Shown piece after piece: positions 1 to 6,151 of a stretch of DNA of 16,051 nucleotides (position 1 is the first letter of the stretch; every line of letters begins with the position of its first letter). This stretch comes from PALSA-555 sp035468285. Its GTDB lineage: Bacteria > Actinomycetota > Acidimicrobiia > IMCC26256 > PALSA-555. The position numbers and the translations under genes were made by a program. The DNA lies in the NCBI GenBank assembly GCA_035468285.1, contig DATISY010000104.1, positions 1 to 16,051 on the forward strand. The letters are read 5' to 3'. Below the pieces are notes generated by a model that saw nothing but the letters and a program-made list of their open reading frames with translations, made no database searches and was not told the DNA's origin.

Positions 1-510
1 CTCGGTCGGATCCCGGAGTGCCGGCGCCGCGGCGACGAGTCGGCCGAGCGTGTCGCGGTCGAGGCACGTCGACACGGTCACGTCGAGGGGCACGACCAGC
101 GGGTCGGCGGTCTCGAGCACGGTCGCCGCCGCGCCCGGGTCGCGTCCGAAGTTGTGCTCCGTCTCCATCGTCATGCCCCAATGCCGGACGGGTGCCAGCG
201 CGCCCCCCATGAGCGTGACGGGCGGGATCGGCCCGGCGGCGAGGAGCACCGCGACATTGGTCAACGGTCCGATCGCCAAGACCGCGTCGGGCGCCGCGGC
301 CCGGACCGCCTCGGCGAGCGCGGGTTCGTCGCCGGCGTGCACGGGAGCGTCGACGAGCGTCCGGGCGACGGAAACCCGGCGGTCGTGGTCGCTGTCGACG
401 GTGCTCACCCCGACCAGGTCGATTCCCGGATGCCCGACCGCGCACAACAAGGCGATGGCGTCGTCGGGGTCGTCCCCCACGTCGGTGTCGACCCAGAGCC
501 GCAGCACCAC
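1..510 (-). CDS. Inosine/uridine-preferring nucleoside hydrolase (3' part beyond window)
   Basis: The 170 residues seen are the N-terminal half of a nucleoside hydrolase (IunH fold), which splits the N-glycosidic bond of ribonucleosides to free base and ribose in purine/pyrimidine salvage. Seen: an N-terminal Asp cluster (VDTDVGDDPDDAIAL, residues 7-21) that in the family binds Ca2+ and activates water, AIGPLTNVAVLL near residue 85, MGGA, and the ribose-binding ETEHNFGRDP near residue 120. There is no stop before the left edge; families are usually about 300 residues, so roughly the C-terminal half is missing, including the expected catalytic His region. The start is one of two adjacent GTG codons (510 or 507), immediately behind the TAA stop of the epimerase, so translation is probably coupled. 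Substrate preference cannot be read from this part. Confidence 0.88.
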   Translation of the reverse strand, partial: MVLRLWVDTDVGDDPDDAIALLCAVGHPGIDLVGVSTVDSDHDRRVSVARTLVDAPVHAGDEPALAEAVRAAAPDAVLAIGPLTNVAVLLAAGPIPPVTLMGGALAPVRHWGMTMETEHNFGRDPGAAATVLETADPLVVPLDVTVSTCLDRDTLGRLVAAAPALRDPTE

Positions 511-1428
511 TTAGGAATTGTCCGGACGGTCCAGCACCGCCCGTAAGGCTCGCTCGAGCGTCGGGTGGGCGAACTCGAAACCGTCCGTGGTCAACGCCGC
601 GGGTAGCACCCGCTGTCCGCCGAGCAGCAGGCTCTTCACCAGCTCGCGTCCATACACCGCGCGAAGCGGCGCCAACGGTGTGGGGAGGCGCGCTGGCCGG
701 TGCAACACCCTGCCCAACGTGGCGGTGAACTCGGCGTTCGTCACGGGAGTTGGGGCCGTGATGTTCGCCGCGCCGGTCAGCGCCGGCTGTTCCAACGCTC
801 GGAGGATCGCTGCGACCTCGTCGTCGAGGGAGACCCAACTGAGGTATTGCCGTCCCGATCCGAGACGACCTCCGAGACCCATCCGGAACGGGGGGAGGAC
901 CCGCGCCAGCATGCCGCCCGCTCTCCCGAGCACGATCCCGGTTCGGATCGTGACCAGCCGGATGCCGGCGTCCGCCACCGGGGCCGCTGCCGCCTCCCAC
1001 TGCCGACAGACCTGGGCCGTGAAGTCCTCGCCGGCCGCACTGTCCTCGGTGAGCACCTCATCGCCGCGGTCGCCGTAGTAGCCGACCGCCGAGGACGACA
1101 CGAACACCGAAGGCTTGCGGACCAGCCCCGCGACGGTGGAGGCGAGCAGCCCCGTGGACTTGGTTCGGCTCTCGAGGATCAGCTGTTTACGCGAAGCGGT
1201 CCATCGTCGGTCACCGATCCCGGCCCCGGCGAGGTGGACCACACCGCCGACACCGTCCAACGCTTGCGCGTCGATCGTGCCATCTTCGGGGTTCCAAGCG
1301 ATGCCGTCGACACCCGCCGGCACCTCGCGGCCGCGCACCGCGACGATCGGACGGTGACCGGCGGAGATCAACGCCGAACGCAAACGGGACCCGATGAAGC
1401 CGCTCGCCCCGGTCACGAGAACCTCCAC
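511..1428 (-). CDS. TIGR01777-type NAD(P)-dependent epimerase/dehydratase (YfcH-like)
   Basis: A 305-residue extended SDR. The N-terminal Rossmann motif GASGFIGSRL (residues 7-16) binds NAD(P). SSSAVGYYGDRGDE in the middle carries the Ser/Tyr active-site region; LVTIRTGIVLGRAGGML and LSWVSLDDEVAAI are characteristic of the TIGR01777 family. The C-terminus (LLLGGQRVLPAAL to FAHPTLERAL) matches the short DUF1731-like tail of that family. Length is normal. The GTG start is chosen because MEVLVTGASGF is the usual family N-terminus; no strong Shine-Dalgarno precedes it, so a leaderless or short-leader transcript is possible. Family members are often labelled cell-division inhibitor SulA-like on weak grounds; the substrate is unknown. 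The stop codon abuts the nucleoside hydrolase start, making a two-gene operon. Confidence 0.92.
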   Translation of the reverse strand: MEVLVTGASGFIGSRLRSALISAGHRPIVAVRGREVPAGVDGIAWNPEDGTIDAQALDGVGGVVHLAGAGIGDRRWTASRKQLILESRTKSTGLLASTVAGLVRKPSVFVSSSAVGYYGDRGDEVLTEDSAAGEDFTAQVCRQWEAAAAPVADAGIRLVTIRTGIVLGRAGGMLARVLPPFRMGLGGRLGSGRQYLSWVSLDDEVAAILRALEQPALTGAANITAPTPVTNAEFTATLGRVLHRPARLPTPLAPLRAVYGRELVKSLLLGGQRVLPAALTTDGFEFAHPTLERALRAVLDRPDNS

Positions 1429-1481
1429 GATCCCGCACCGTAGATCGCAAAGCCAGTCGAGGCCCAGCCCAGCATCACGGT

Positions 1482-1487
1482 TACCAT
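1482..1487 (+). promoter_or_regulatory. Possible -10 element of tRNA-Lys
   Basis: TACCAT lies about 10 bases before the first base of the tRNA, the right place for a -10 hexamer. No convincing -35 box was found, so this is a weak call. Confidence 0.3.
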
Positions 1488-1496
1488 GACCGCCAA

Positions 1497-1570
1497 GCGC
1501 CCCTAGCTCAACTGGTTAGAGCAAGTGACTCTTAATCACTAGGTTCGGGGTTCGAGTCCCCGGGGGCGTA
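1497..1570 (+). tRNA. tRNA-Lys(CTT)
   Basis: A complete 74-base cloverleaf. The acceptor stem GCGCCCC pairs with GGGGCGT (first pair G-T wobble). The D stem is GCTC/GAGC, the anticodon stem AGTGA/TCACT with loop CTCTTAA giving anticodon CTT, and the T arm is CGGGG-TTCGAGT-CCCCG. The discriminator base is A. CCA is not encoded (the next bases are CAC). It decodes AAG, the dominant Lys codon in this GC-rich genome. Confidence 0.96.
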
Positions 1571-1610
1571 CACAATGGCCCTGCCAGACGTGCGGCCTTC
1601 GCGGACGCGG

Positions 1611-1871
1611 TCAGGCAGTGCCGAGCAGATGATGGATCCAGTCGCTGGACGCCGCCGCCGCGACCGTCCTGCCGTTTGCATCGGTATCGGTCGGACTCGC
1701 GCCGTGCCCGACGAGCACCTTGAGATGCTTGTAGACGGCCTGGACCGTCACGTCGTAGGGCTCGGCGAGCTCGTTGACGGTGGCGTCGGCGACGGAGAGC
1801 CTCGCCACCATGTCCCGGCTGGTGGGATCGGCGAGGGCCGAGAACACCCGAGAGAGCGGATCAGCCGACAC
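1611..1871 (-). CDS. ArsR-family HTH regulator with missing or diverged C-terminal half
   Basis: Residues 1-54 match the N-terminal winged-helix region of ArsR regulators of the kind usually paired with SRPBCC/AHSA1 genes: DPLSRVFSALADPTSRDMVARL, then ATVNELAEPYDVTVQAVYKHLKVL including the recognition helix. After HLKVL the similarity stops. The remaining residues (VGHGASPTDTDANGR and onward) do not resemble the expected wing and C-terminal helix, and the protein ends at about 86 residues instead of 100-115, 41 bases from tRNA-Lys. No other frame clearly restores the family sequence. A GTG start at 1871 is preferred over the TTG at 1889 because GGAGGA (1876-1881) lies just before it. No SRPBCC partner is present. 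It is probably a truncated relic or a diverged DNA-binding protein. Confidence 0.6.
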   Translation of the reverse strand: MSADPLSRVFSALADPTSRDMVARLSVADATVNELAEPYDVTVQAVYKHLKVLVGHGASPTDTDANGRTVAAAASSDWIHHLLGTA

Positions 1872-1886
1872 CCATTCCTCCGTGTT

Positions 1887-1900
1887 CAACCGTTTGGTTG
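1887..1900. promoter_or_regulatory. Perfect palindrome CAACC-N4-GGTTG, candidate ArsR operator
   Basis: CAACCGTTTGGTTG is a perfect 5-bp inverted repeat with a 4-base spacer. With flanking bases it becomes a 6-bp TCAACC/GGTTGA arm. It lies 16 bases before the GTG start of the ArsR-like gene, where an autoregulatory operator would sit. The function is inferred from position and symmetry. Confidence 0.5.
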
Positions 1901-1925
1901 ATCACAAGTTGGGACGCCGCGGTGC

Positions 1926-1946
1926 GGTTGTCAACCACTTGGCTGA
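1926..1946. promoter_or_regulatory. Second CAACC/GGYTG-type site in the arsR-SDR intergenic region
   Basis: TCAACCACTTGGCTGA (1931-1946) repeats the layout of the site 45 bp away, with one mismatch in the arm. It overlaps another perfect palindrome, GGTTGTCAACC (1926-1936). Three copies of the CAACC/GGTTG half site therefore cluster in this region. Apart from these sites, I see no gene in the 284 bases between 1872 and 2155. Confidence 0.4.
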
Positions 1947-2155
1947 GGATGGGCGGTCGGGGCCGCCGGCCGAGGATGCCGAGCCTGACCCGGCGATGGG
2001 GAGCCGTCGCAATGGCGTCGCCCCATCACCGCAGCCGGTCTCGACGGTTCGTCGGTGGGCAATGGCGGCAGTGTCGGCGGGGACCCGTGCCCGGCGGGAG
2101 CGTCGCGCGGAGCCGCCGATACTGTCATCCGTCCGAGTCGTGGCCGGGGGTGTTG

Positions 2156-2932
2156 GTGAGCTCGTTCGATCCGCTGTCCTGCTTCCGGCTCGATGGGCGG
2201 GTTGTGATCGTGACCGGGGCGAGCGCGGGGCTCGGCGCCCGGTTCGCGCGGGTCCTGGATGCGGCGGGCGCGTCGGTGGTGCTCGCGGCCCGCCGGGCGG
2301 ATCGGCTCGAGGGCCTGGCCGCCGAGCTCCGTGATGCCCATCCGGTGCCGGTCGATCTCGGGGACCCGGACGGGCCCACCCGGCTGCTGGATGCCACCCT
2401 CGACCGGTTCCAGCGGGTCGACGTGGTCGTGAACAACGCGGGGGTGGACCACATCGAGCCGGCGACGGAGCAGCCGTTGGACTCGTTCCGTCGGGAGCTC
2501 GACGTGAACCTGGTGGCACCCTTCGAGCTGGCGCGCTCGGCGGCCCGGTGGATGATCGAAGCCGAGGTGGAGGGTTCGATCGTGAACGTGGCGTCGATCT
2601 GGGGCCTGTTCGGGGTCGGCCAGATCCCCGATGCGGGCTATGCGGCGTCCAAAGCCGGCTTGGTGAACCTGTCCCGGGAGCTGGCCGCGCAGTGGGCCCG
2701 GCGGGGGGTGCGGGTGAACACGTTGGCGCCGGGTTGGTTCCGGAGCGAGATGACCGAGGAGCTGATGTTCGGGGATGAGCGCGCGCGGCGGTGGATGCGT
2801 CAGCGCACGCCGATGGGCCGCGGCGGCGAGGAGCACGAGCTCGACGGGGCGTTGTTGTTCCTTGCCAGCGATGCGAGCAGCTTCGTGACGGGGGCGGTGC
2901 TCCCCGTCGACGGCGGATGGACCGCGATCTGA
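2156..2932 (+). CDS. SDR-family oxidoreductase
   Basis: A 258-residue classical short-chain dehydrogenase/reductase. Visible motifs: cofactor loop TGASAGLGARFA (TGxxxGxG), VVNNAGVDH, the catalytic Ser in NVASIWG, the catalytic YAASKAGL (YxxxK), RVNTLAPGWFRSEM after it, and the standard ending LFLASDASSFVTGAVLPVDGGW. An Arg pair (AARRADR) after beta-2 suggests NADP(H), as inference. It most resembles the gluconate 5-dehydrogenase / 3-oxoacyl-ACP reductase-like group; the substrate cannot be fixed. The GTG at 2156 is chosen because a run of five G (2146-2150) sits five bases upstream and FRLDGRVVIVTG then falls at the usual distance. The gene converges on the selenoprotein peroxiredoxin, with only 15 bases between stops. 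Confidence 0.9.
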   Translation: MSSFDPLSCFRLDGRVVIVTGASAGLGARFARVLDAAGASVVLAARRADRLEGLAAELRDAHPVPVDLGDPDGPTRLLDATLDRFQRVDVVVNNAGVDHIEPATEQPLDSFRRELDVNLVAPFELARSAARWMIEAEVEGSIVNVASIWGLFGVGQIPDAGYAASKAGLVNLSRELAAQWARRGVRVNTLAPGWFRSEMTEELMFGDERARRWMRQRTPMGRGGEEHELDGALLFLASDASSFVTGAVLPVDGGWTAI

Positions 2933-2947
2933 CGACTCGCGGGTCGA

Positions 2948-3409
2948 CTAGCGGTGCTGCAGCGGACGCAGGTCCGTCAGGACATCGGCGGCGAACGTGT
3001 TGACATCACCGACCTCGTAGGCCTTAGCGACGATGCTGTCCGGGGCGATGAGGTACGCGATCCGCTTGGCGAACTTCACCTTCTCGGTCCCGGGGTCGCG
3101 GACCTCGTAGGCCACCCCGACCTGCTCGTCCCAGTCGGAGAGAAGCCGGAACGGGAAGTTGAACTTCTCTCGGAACGCCCGGTTCGCGTCGGTGTCGTCG
3201 AACGAGGCGCCGAGGACGACACAGTCGAGTTGCTCGAACTCGAGGGCCTGGTCACGCAGGCCCTTGCCTTGGATCGTTCAGCCAGGCGTGTCGGCCATCG
3301 GGTACCACCAGAGCAGCACCCAGAGTCCGCGCTGGCCGGAGAGCGAGACGGGCCGGTTGTCCTGGTCGACCAGCTCGAAGTCCGGTGCGAGGCTTCCCTC
3401 AGCGAGCAT
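2948..3409 (-). CDS. Selenocysteine-containing peroxiredoxin (PrxQ/Bcp-like), TGA at codon 44 read as Sec
   Basis: Conceptual translation through the in-frame TGA (3280-3278) gives 153 residues. APDFELVDQDNRPVSLSG (8-25) is the thioredoxin-fold N-terminus. LWVLLWWYPMADTPG (29-43) leads to codon 44, exactly where PrxQ/Bcp proteins have the peroxidatic Cys (DTPGCT). T45 to L51 (TIQGKGL), VVLGASFDDTDANRAF, FPFRLLSDWDEQVGVAY and R116 in KRIAYLI follow as in the family. Expected role: reduction of H2O2 and organic hydroperoxides, with the selenolate attacking the peroxide. There is no resolving Cys at +5; C63 is the only other Cys, so it is a 1-Sec-type enzyme. A SECIS-like hairpin follows the TGA. 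The ATG at 3409 has GGGAGG four bases before it. The alternative is a nonsense mutation, but nothing else in the frame is damaged. Confidence 0.87.
3244..3263 (-). promoter_or_regulatory. Candidate bacterial SECIS element of the peroxiredoxin
   Basis: In the minus-strand mRNA, GGGCCUG (3263-3257) pairs perfectly with CAGGCCC (3250-3244) around the 6-base loop CGUGAC. The loop starts 21 bases after the UGA codon. Bacterial SECIS elements are small stem-loops within the coding region, with the loop about 16-37 bases behind UGA and a G among the first two loop bases. All three conditions hold (G is the second loop base). SelB binding itself is inferred. Confidence 0.75.
3278..3280 (-). other. 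UGA codon proposed to encode selenocysteine (residue 44)
   Basis: Reading minus-strand, GCC GAC ACG CCT GGC TGA ACG ATC CAA: the TGA replaces the peroxidatic Cys codon of the DTPGCT active-site motif. The frame before and after is the same, and both halves belong to one peroxiredoxin. Confidence 0.85.
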
Positions 3410-3410
3410 G

Positions 3411-3450
3411 CGACCTCCCTCGGCGCCATGGTAGGCACCGAGGGAGGTCG
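3411..3450 (-). promoter_or_regulatory. Long hairpin (about 17 bp) covering the Shine-Dalgarno of the selenoprotein gene
   Basis: CGACCTCCCTCGG (3411-3423) and CCGAGGGAGGTCG (3438-3450) are perfect 13-bp inverted repeats. Four more pairs (one G-U) extend the stem inward to a 6-base loop, UACCAU. In the mRNA the 3' arm contains GGGAGG, the ribosome binding site of the peroxiredoxin, and ends one base before its ATG. If transcription enters from upstream, the site would be closed. No T-run follows it, so it is a poor intrinsic terminator, but it could still end or attenuate the transcript of the DUF5666-like gene. Confidence 0.7.
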
Positions 3451-3473
3451 TGTTCGGACTTCGGGGGCTCAGT

Positions 3474-4097
3474 TCACTGGCTGGTCGGGGTGGCGGCGGC
3501 GGGCTGGATGATGACGGTGCCCGCGTTGACCTGGCCGCCGCTGCTCGGCGCGGTGAAGTCCGGCCGGACGGTGACCCGCTCGCCGGCGGTGACGTCACCG
3601 AGGGTGGCCGCCACCGACTTCTGGTACGTCGTCGCCCCCGAGATCGTGACCTTCACGGGTCCGGCGTTCGTGGTGATCGTGATCACGTTGCCGTTGATCG
3701 AAGCCACCGTGCCCGCGACGCCGCCGCCGACGCGGCCAGCGCCGCCACCTGCGCCCGTGCCGCCACCAGGGCCCGTGCCGCCACCAGCACCGGTGCCGCC
3801 ACCGGTCCCGCCGCCGCGACCGAGTCCGCCACCGGTGCCGAGGAGAGCCCGGAACCCTCCGCTCTTCTGCAGGGCACCGGCGACATCACCACGGGGGAGC
3901 GAGCCGTTGACGGTCTGGGTCACGGCGTCAGCGAGGGAGCTCGGACCGGAGCTGGCCGTCCCGCGGCCGATGAAGAATCCCGCGACGAGCCCGACGACGA
4001 GCGCGGCGATGGCGACCCAGATCATCTGGGCCGAGATGCGGTGCCCTTCCTCCTCGGTGGGAGCGGGGATCGCGGCGTCGGTCGGGGTCGCGGTCAC
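3474..4097 (-). CDS. Membrane-anchored glycine-rich protein with DUF5666-like C-terminal domain
   Basis: 207 residues. A short acidic N-terminus (EEE at 15-17) is followed by one transmembrane segment (about 24-43, MIWVAIAALVVGLVAGFFIG). A Ser/Ala-rich stretch (46-80) and a Gly-rich linker built of GGGTG-like units (88-126) come next. The C-terminal beta domain (127-198: GTVASINGNVITITTNAG, later AGERVTVRP, then NAGTVIIQP) resembles DUF5666, a small OB-like extracytoplasmic domain of unknown function. The GTG start has AGGAGG nine bases upstream. It lies 26 bases behind the ABC ATPase on the same strand and so probably belongs to that transporter unit; its role there is unknown. The linker is coded by imperfect tandem DNA repeats. 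Confidence 0.75.
   Translation of the reverse strand: MTATPTDAAIPAPTEEEGHRISAQMIWVAIAALVVGLVAGFFIGRGTASSGPSSLADAVTQTVNGSLPRGDVAGALQKSGGFRALLGTGGGLGRGGGTGGGTGAGGGTGPGGGTGAGGGAGRVGGGVAGTVASINGNVITITTNAGPVKVTISGATTYQKSVAATLGDVTAGERVTVRPDFTAPSSGGQVNAGTVIIQPAAATPTSQ
3735..3845. repeat. Imperfect tandem repeat coding the Gly-rich linker
   Basis: Units close to GTGCCGCCACCAGGGCCC (18 bp on the plus strand) recur from about 3757 onward with substitutions, and related GCCGCCACC blocks fill the rest. On the minus strand they encode GGGTG-type residues of the DUF5666-like protein. Confidence 0.6.
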
Positions 4098-4123
4098 AGT
4101 GAGGTTCCTCCTGTTGGGGCCGG

Positions 4124-4825
4124 TCAGGCCGTGTCGAGTTGGCCGTCGTGCAACACGAGTCGCCGATCGGCGAGCTGCGCGACGGACGGTTCGTGCGTGA
4201 TCATGACGATGGTGCGGCCCTGCTGATGCAGTTCACCGAGCAGCGCCATGACGTCGTCACCCGAGGCGGTGTCGAGGTTGCCGGTCGGCTCGTCGGCGAG
4301 GAGGAGCGCGGGGTCGGTCACGAGCGCCCGCGCGATCGCGACCCGCTGGGTCTCACCGCCGGAGAGCTCCCCGGGGTCGTGGTCGGCGCGGGGACCCATC
4401 CCGACCTTCTCGAGCGATTCGCGGGCCCGTTCGAGCCGCTCGGCACGGCGGACCGCCCGGTAGAGCAGCGGCGTCGCGACGTTCTCGAGCGCGCTGGTCC
4501 GCGGGATGAGCTGGAAGGACTGGAACACGAACCCGATGTAGCGGTTGCGCAGCCGGGCCTGGCTGGTGTCACCGAGCCGGGACACGTCCTCGCCCTCGAG
4601 CTCGTACGTCCCCGCGTTGGGACGGTCGAGGAGCCCGAGGATGTTGAGCAACGTCGACTTGCCGGACCCCGAAGGCCCGATGATGGCGACCCACTCGCCG
4701 GGCTCGACGTCGAACGTGACGCCGCGCAGCACGGGGACCAGCACGTTGCCTCGGCGGTAGGTGCGCGCGATGTCGCGCATCCGCACCACCTGGGCCGGGT
4801 CGGGTACCCCGACTGCGTGTGCCAT
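4124..4825 (-). CDS. ABC transporter ATP-binding protein, MacB/LolD type
   Basis: A 233-residue ATPase of the family that powers FtsX-like permeases. Walker A is GPSGSGKST, the Q-loop FVFQSFQLIPR, the signature LSGGETQRVAIARAL (Glu in place of the common Gln), Walker B LLLADEPTGNLD and the H-loop MITHE. The LLDRPNAGTYELEGEDVS segment and ADEPTGNLD are typical of MacB-type ATPases. A longer reading to a GTG at 4876 is possible, but it would start inside the likely operator. ATG 4825 gives the normal family length, although no Shine-Dalgarno is visible before it. The gene diverges from the membrane fusion protein and permease genes, which lack an ATPase of their own, so it is their probable partner. 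Confidence 0.92.
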   Translation of the reverse strand: MAHAVGVPDPAQVVRMRDIARTYRRGNVLVPVLRGVTFDVEPGEWVAIIGPSGSGKSTLLNILGLLDRPNAGTYELEGEDVSRLGDTSQARLRNRYIGFVFQSFQLIPRTSALENVATPLLYRAVRRAERLERARESLEKVGMGPRADHDPGELSGGETQRVAIARALVTDPALLLADEPTGNLDTASGDDVMALLGELHQQGRTIVMITHEPSVAQLADRRLVLHDGQLDTA

Positions 4826-4850
4826 GAGGGGGACGCTACGTGGACGTGCG

Positions 4851-4894
4851 TAAAGGCTCGATAAGGCCAGCCTCACCCCTTACGGGGGTCTTAT
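4851..4894. promoter_or_regulatory. Divergent promoter region with paired 11-bp-spaced half sites
   Basis: TAAAG at 4851 and TAAGG at 4862 are direct repeats 11 bp apart. CTTA at 4879 and CTTA at 4890 form the same arrangement on the other strand, 11 bp apart. The two pairs face each other across about 11 bases. Tandem half sites one helical turn apart are typical of OmpR/PhoB-type regulators, and such a regulator (7372-8028) is encoded in the right-hand operon. That it binds here is inference. Confidence 0.5.
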
Positions 4895-4933
4895 CCCTCG
4901 CCCAATACGTTGCGGACGTCGAGAGGAGTGGCG

Positions 4934-6151
4934 ATGCCGGCATGGCGCATGCCGCGAGGACGGGGGCCGATCATCGGTGCCGTCGTCGCGGTCCTCGTGA
5001 TCATCGGCGTGGTCATCGCGCTGTCGAGCTCCGGGGGCAGCACCGGTGGGACCCGCTTGATCACCTCCGTTGCCCGTCGCGGTGACCTCTCCCAGAACGT
5101 CGACGCCGCGTTCACGCTGTCCTTGGCGCAGAGCAGCACGCTGTCGTTCCCGACCGCGGGGACGACCGTCCCCTCGGCGGGGGGCACGGTCACGGGCGTG
5201 AACCTGTCCGCCGGTCAGACGCTCCCGACGCTCGCGCCGCTCCTCTCGGTGAACGGCGCCGCTGTCTACGGGATCCCGAGCTCGGTGCCGTTGTACCGGG
5301 ACCTGTTCGACGGCGACTACGGACCCGACGTCCAGGCGCTCCAGGACGCGCTGAACAGCGTCGGGGACAGCATCAACGGGGACTATCCGGGAGTCTTCGG
5401 GTCGGGCACGTTGAACGCCCTGGAGCAGTGGCAGCTCGCCAACAACGTTCCCGAGACCGGCAGCGCGGCGATGTCGTTCTTCACGTGGTTCCCACCTAAG
5501 TCGGTGGTGCTCAGCATGACGGCGACGGTCGGCAGCCGCGCCACCGCCAGCGGCGCGATTGCCACCGTGGCCGACCCCAGCGCCCTCGTGGCTCAGGCCG
5601 ACATCGCCCAGTCCGACGTGTCCAGCGTCAAAGTCGGGCAGCCGACGCAGCTGTCCTTCGATGCCCTTTCCGGGACCACCGAGGCCGCGACCGTCAAGAG
5701 CTTGCCCGCCCAGTCCGAGACCTCCACCTCGACCGCGGGCGCGGGGAACAGCACGCCGGTCCAGTACAGCGTCGACCTGGTCCTCAAGGCGCTCCCGCCG
5801 GGCGCGAAGGCCGGCATGACCGGTCAAGCCCACATTGCGGTGCAGAGCCGGACGAACACGGTCCTGGTGCCGAGCGCGGCCGTCGGGGGCACCACCACCA
5901 ACCCGACCGTGCAGGTCGTCATCGGTGGCAAGGCGGTGACCCGCCCGGTGACCGTCGGCTTGGTGACGAACACGGACACCGAGATCCTCGCCGGGGTCCA
6001 GCCCGGTGACGTCGTCGTCACCGGCGGTCAGCAGCTCGGAGCGACCCCGAGCACCGCGCCCACGAGCCTCGGCGGTGGTGGGGGCGGCGGCTTCGGTGGC
6101 GGCGGCGGCGGTTTGGGTGGTGGTGGTGGTGGCCGCGGCACCGGCGGCTGA
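4934..6151 (+). CDS. MacA-like membrane fusion protein with peptidoglycan-binding domain
   Basis: 405 residues. A short basic N-terminus and one transmembrane anchor (about 12-30, IIGAVVAVLVIIGVVIAL) are followed by an extracytoplasmic part. A PG_binding_1-like domain lies around residues 115-180 (DGDYGPDVQALQDALN, GVFGSGTLNALEQWQ). HlyD/MacA-like beta domains follow (DIAQSDVSSVKVGQPTQLSF; VPSAAVGG and VTVGLVTNTDTEILAGVQPGDVVVTGG split by other residues). The end is a Gly-rich tail (about 380-405). In this family the protein links an FtsX-type permease to extracytoplasmic partners; the PG domain suits a Gram-positive wall. The ATG at 4934 is preferred because GAGGAG (4923-4928) sits five bases upstream. 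The stop overlaps the permease start (TGATG). Confidence 0.85.
   Translation: MPAWRMPRGRGPIIGAVVAVLVIIGVVIALSSSGGSTGGTRLITSVARRGDLSQNVDAAFTLSLAQSSTLSFPTAGTTVPSAGGTVTGVNLSAGQTLPTLAPLLSVNGAAVYGIPSSVPLYRDLFDGDYGPDVQALQDALNSVGDSINGDYPGVFGSGTLNALEQWQLANNVPETGSAAMSFFTWFPPKSVVLSMTATVGSRATASGAIATVADPSALVAQADIAQSDVSSVKVGQPTQLSFDALSGTTEAATVKSLPAQSETSTSTAGAGNSTPVQYSVDLVLKALPPGAKAGMTGQAHIAVQSRTNTVLVPSAAVGGTTTNPTVQVVIGGKAVTRPVTVGLVTNTDTEILAGVQPGDVVVTGGQQLGATPSTAPTSLGGGGGGGFGGGGGGLGGGGGGRGTGG
6070..6141 (+). repeat. GGN-rich low-complexity tract (Gly tail)
   Basis: Runs of GGC/GGT codons interrupted by single Phe, Leu and Arg codons encode the poly-Gly C-terminus of the membrane fusion protein. Such tracts are prone to length change. 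Confidence 0.8.

Noticed and set aside
50..546. Long plus-strand open frames opposite the nucleoside hydrolase
   Set aside because: The minus strand gives a clear nucleoside hydrolase; the plus-strand translations are low-complexity Arg/Ser/Pro-rich shadows of GC-rich codons.
1551..1570. tRNA-Lys 3' end as an attachment site with a second copy in the window
   Set aside because: No second copy of the T-arm/acceptor sequence and no integrase was found here.
1995..2027. GATGGGG/CCCCATC inverted repeat before the SDR
   Set aside because: Seven base pairs with a 19-base loop is weak in DNA of this GC content and has no supporting context.
1898..2155. Upstream extension of the SDR to a TTG at 1898
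   Set aside because: The added residues are Arg/Ser-rich with no family similarity and would run through the palindromic operator sites; GTG 2156 has a ribosome binding site and the normal N-terminus.
2933..2947. Possible terminator between the convergent SDR and peroxiredoxin genes
   Set aside because: Only CGAC/GTCG (4 bp) pair around a 6-base loop, too little to call.
3278..3409. Peroxiredoxin as a pseudogene cut by a nonsense codon
   Set aside because: The stop falls on the catalytic Cys codon itself, a SECIS-like hairpin follows, and no second lesion is present. Kept as the main alternative explanation.
2954..3511. A 185-residue plus-strand frame opposite the peroxiredoxin
   Set aside because: No recognisable domain; the minus-strand peroxiredoxin motifs are unmistakable on both sides of the TGA.
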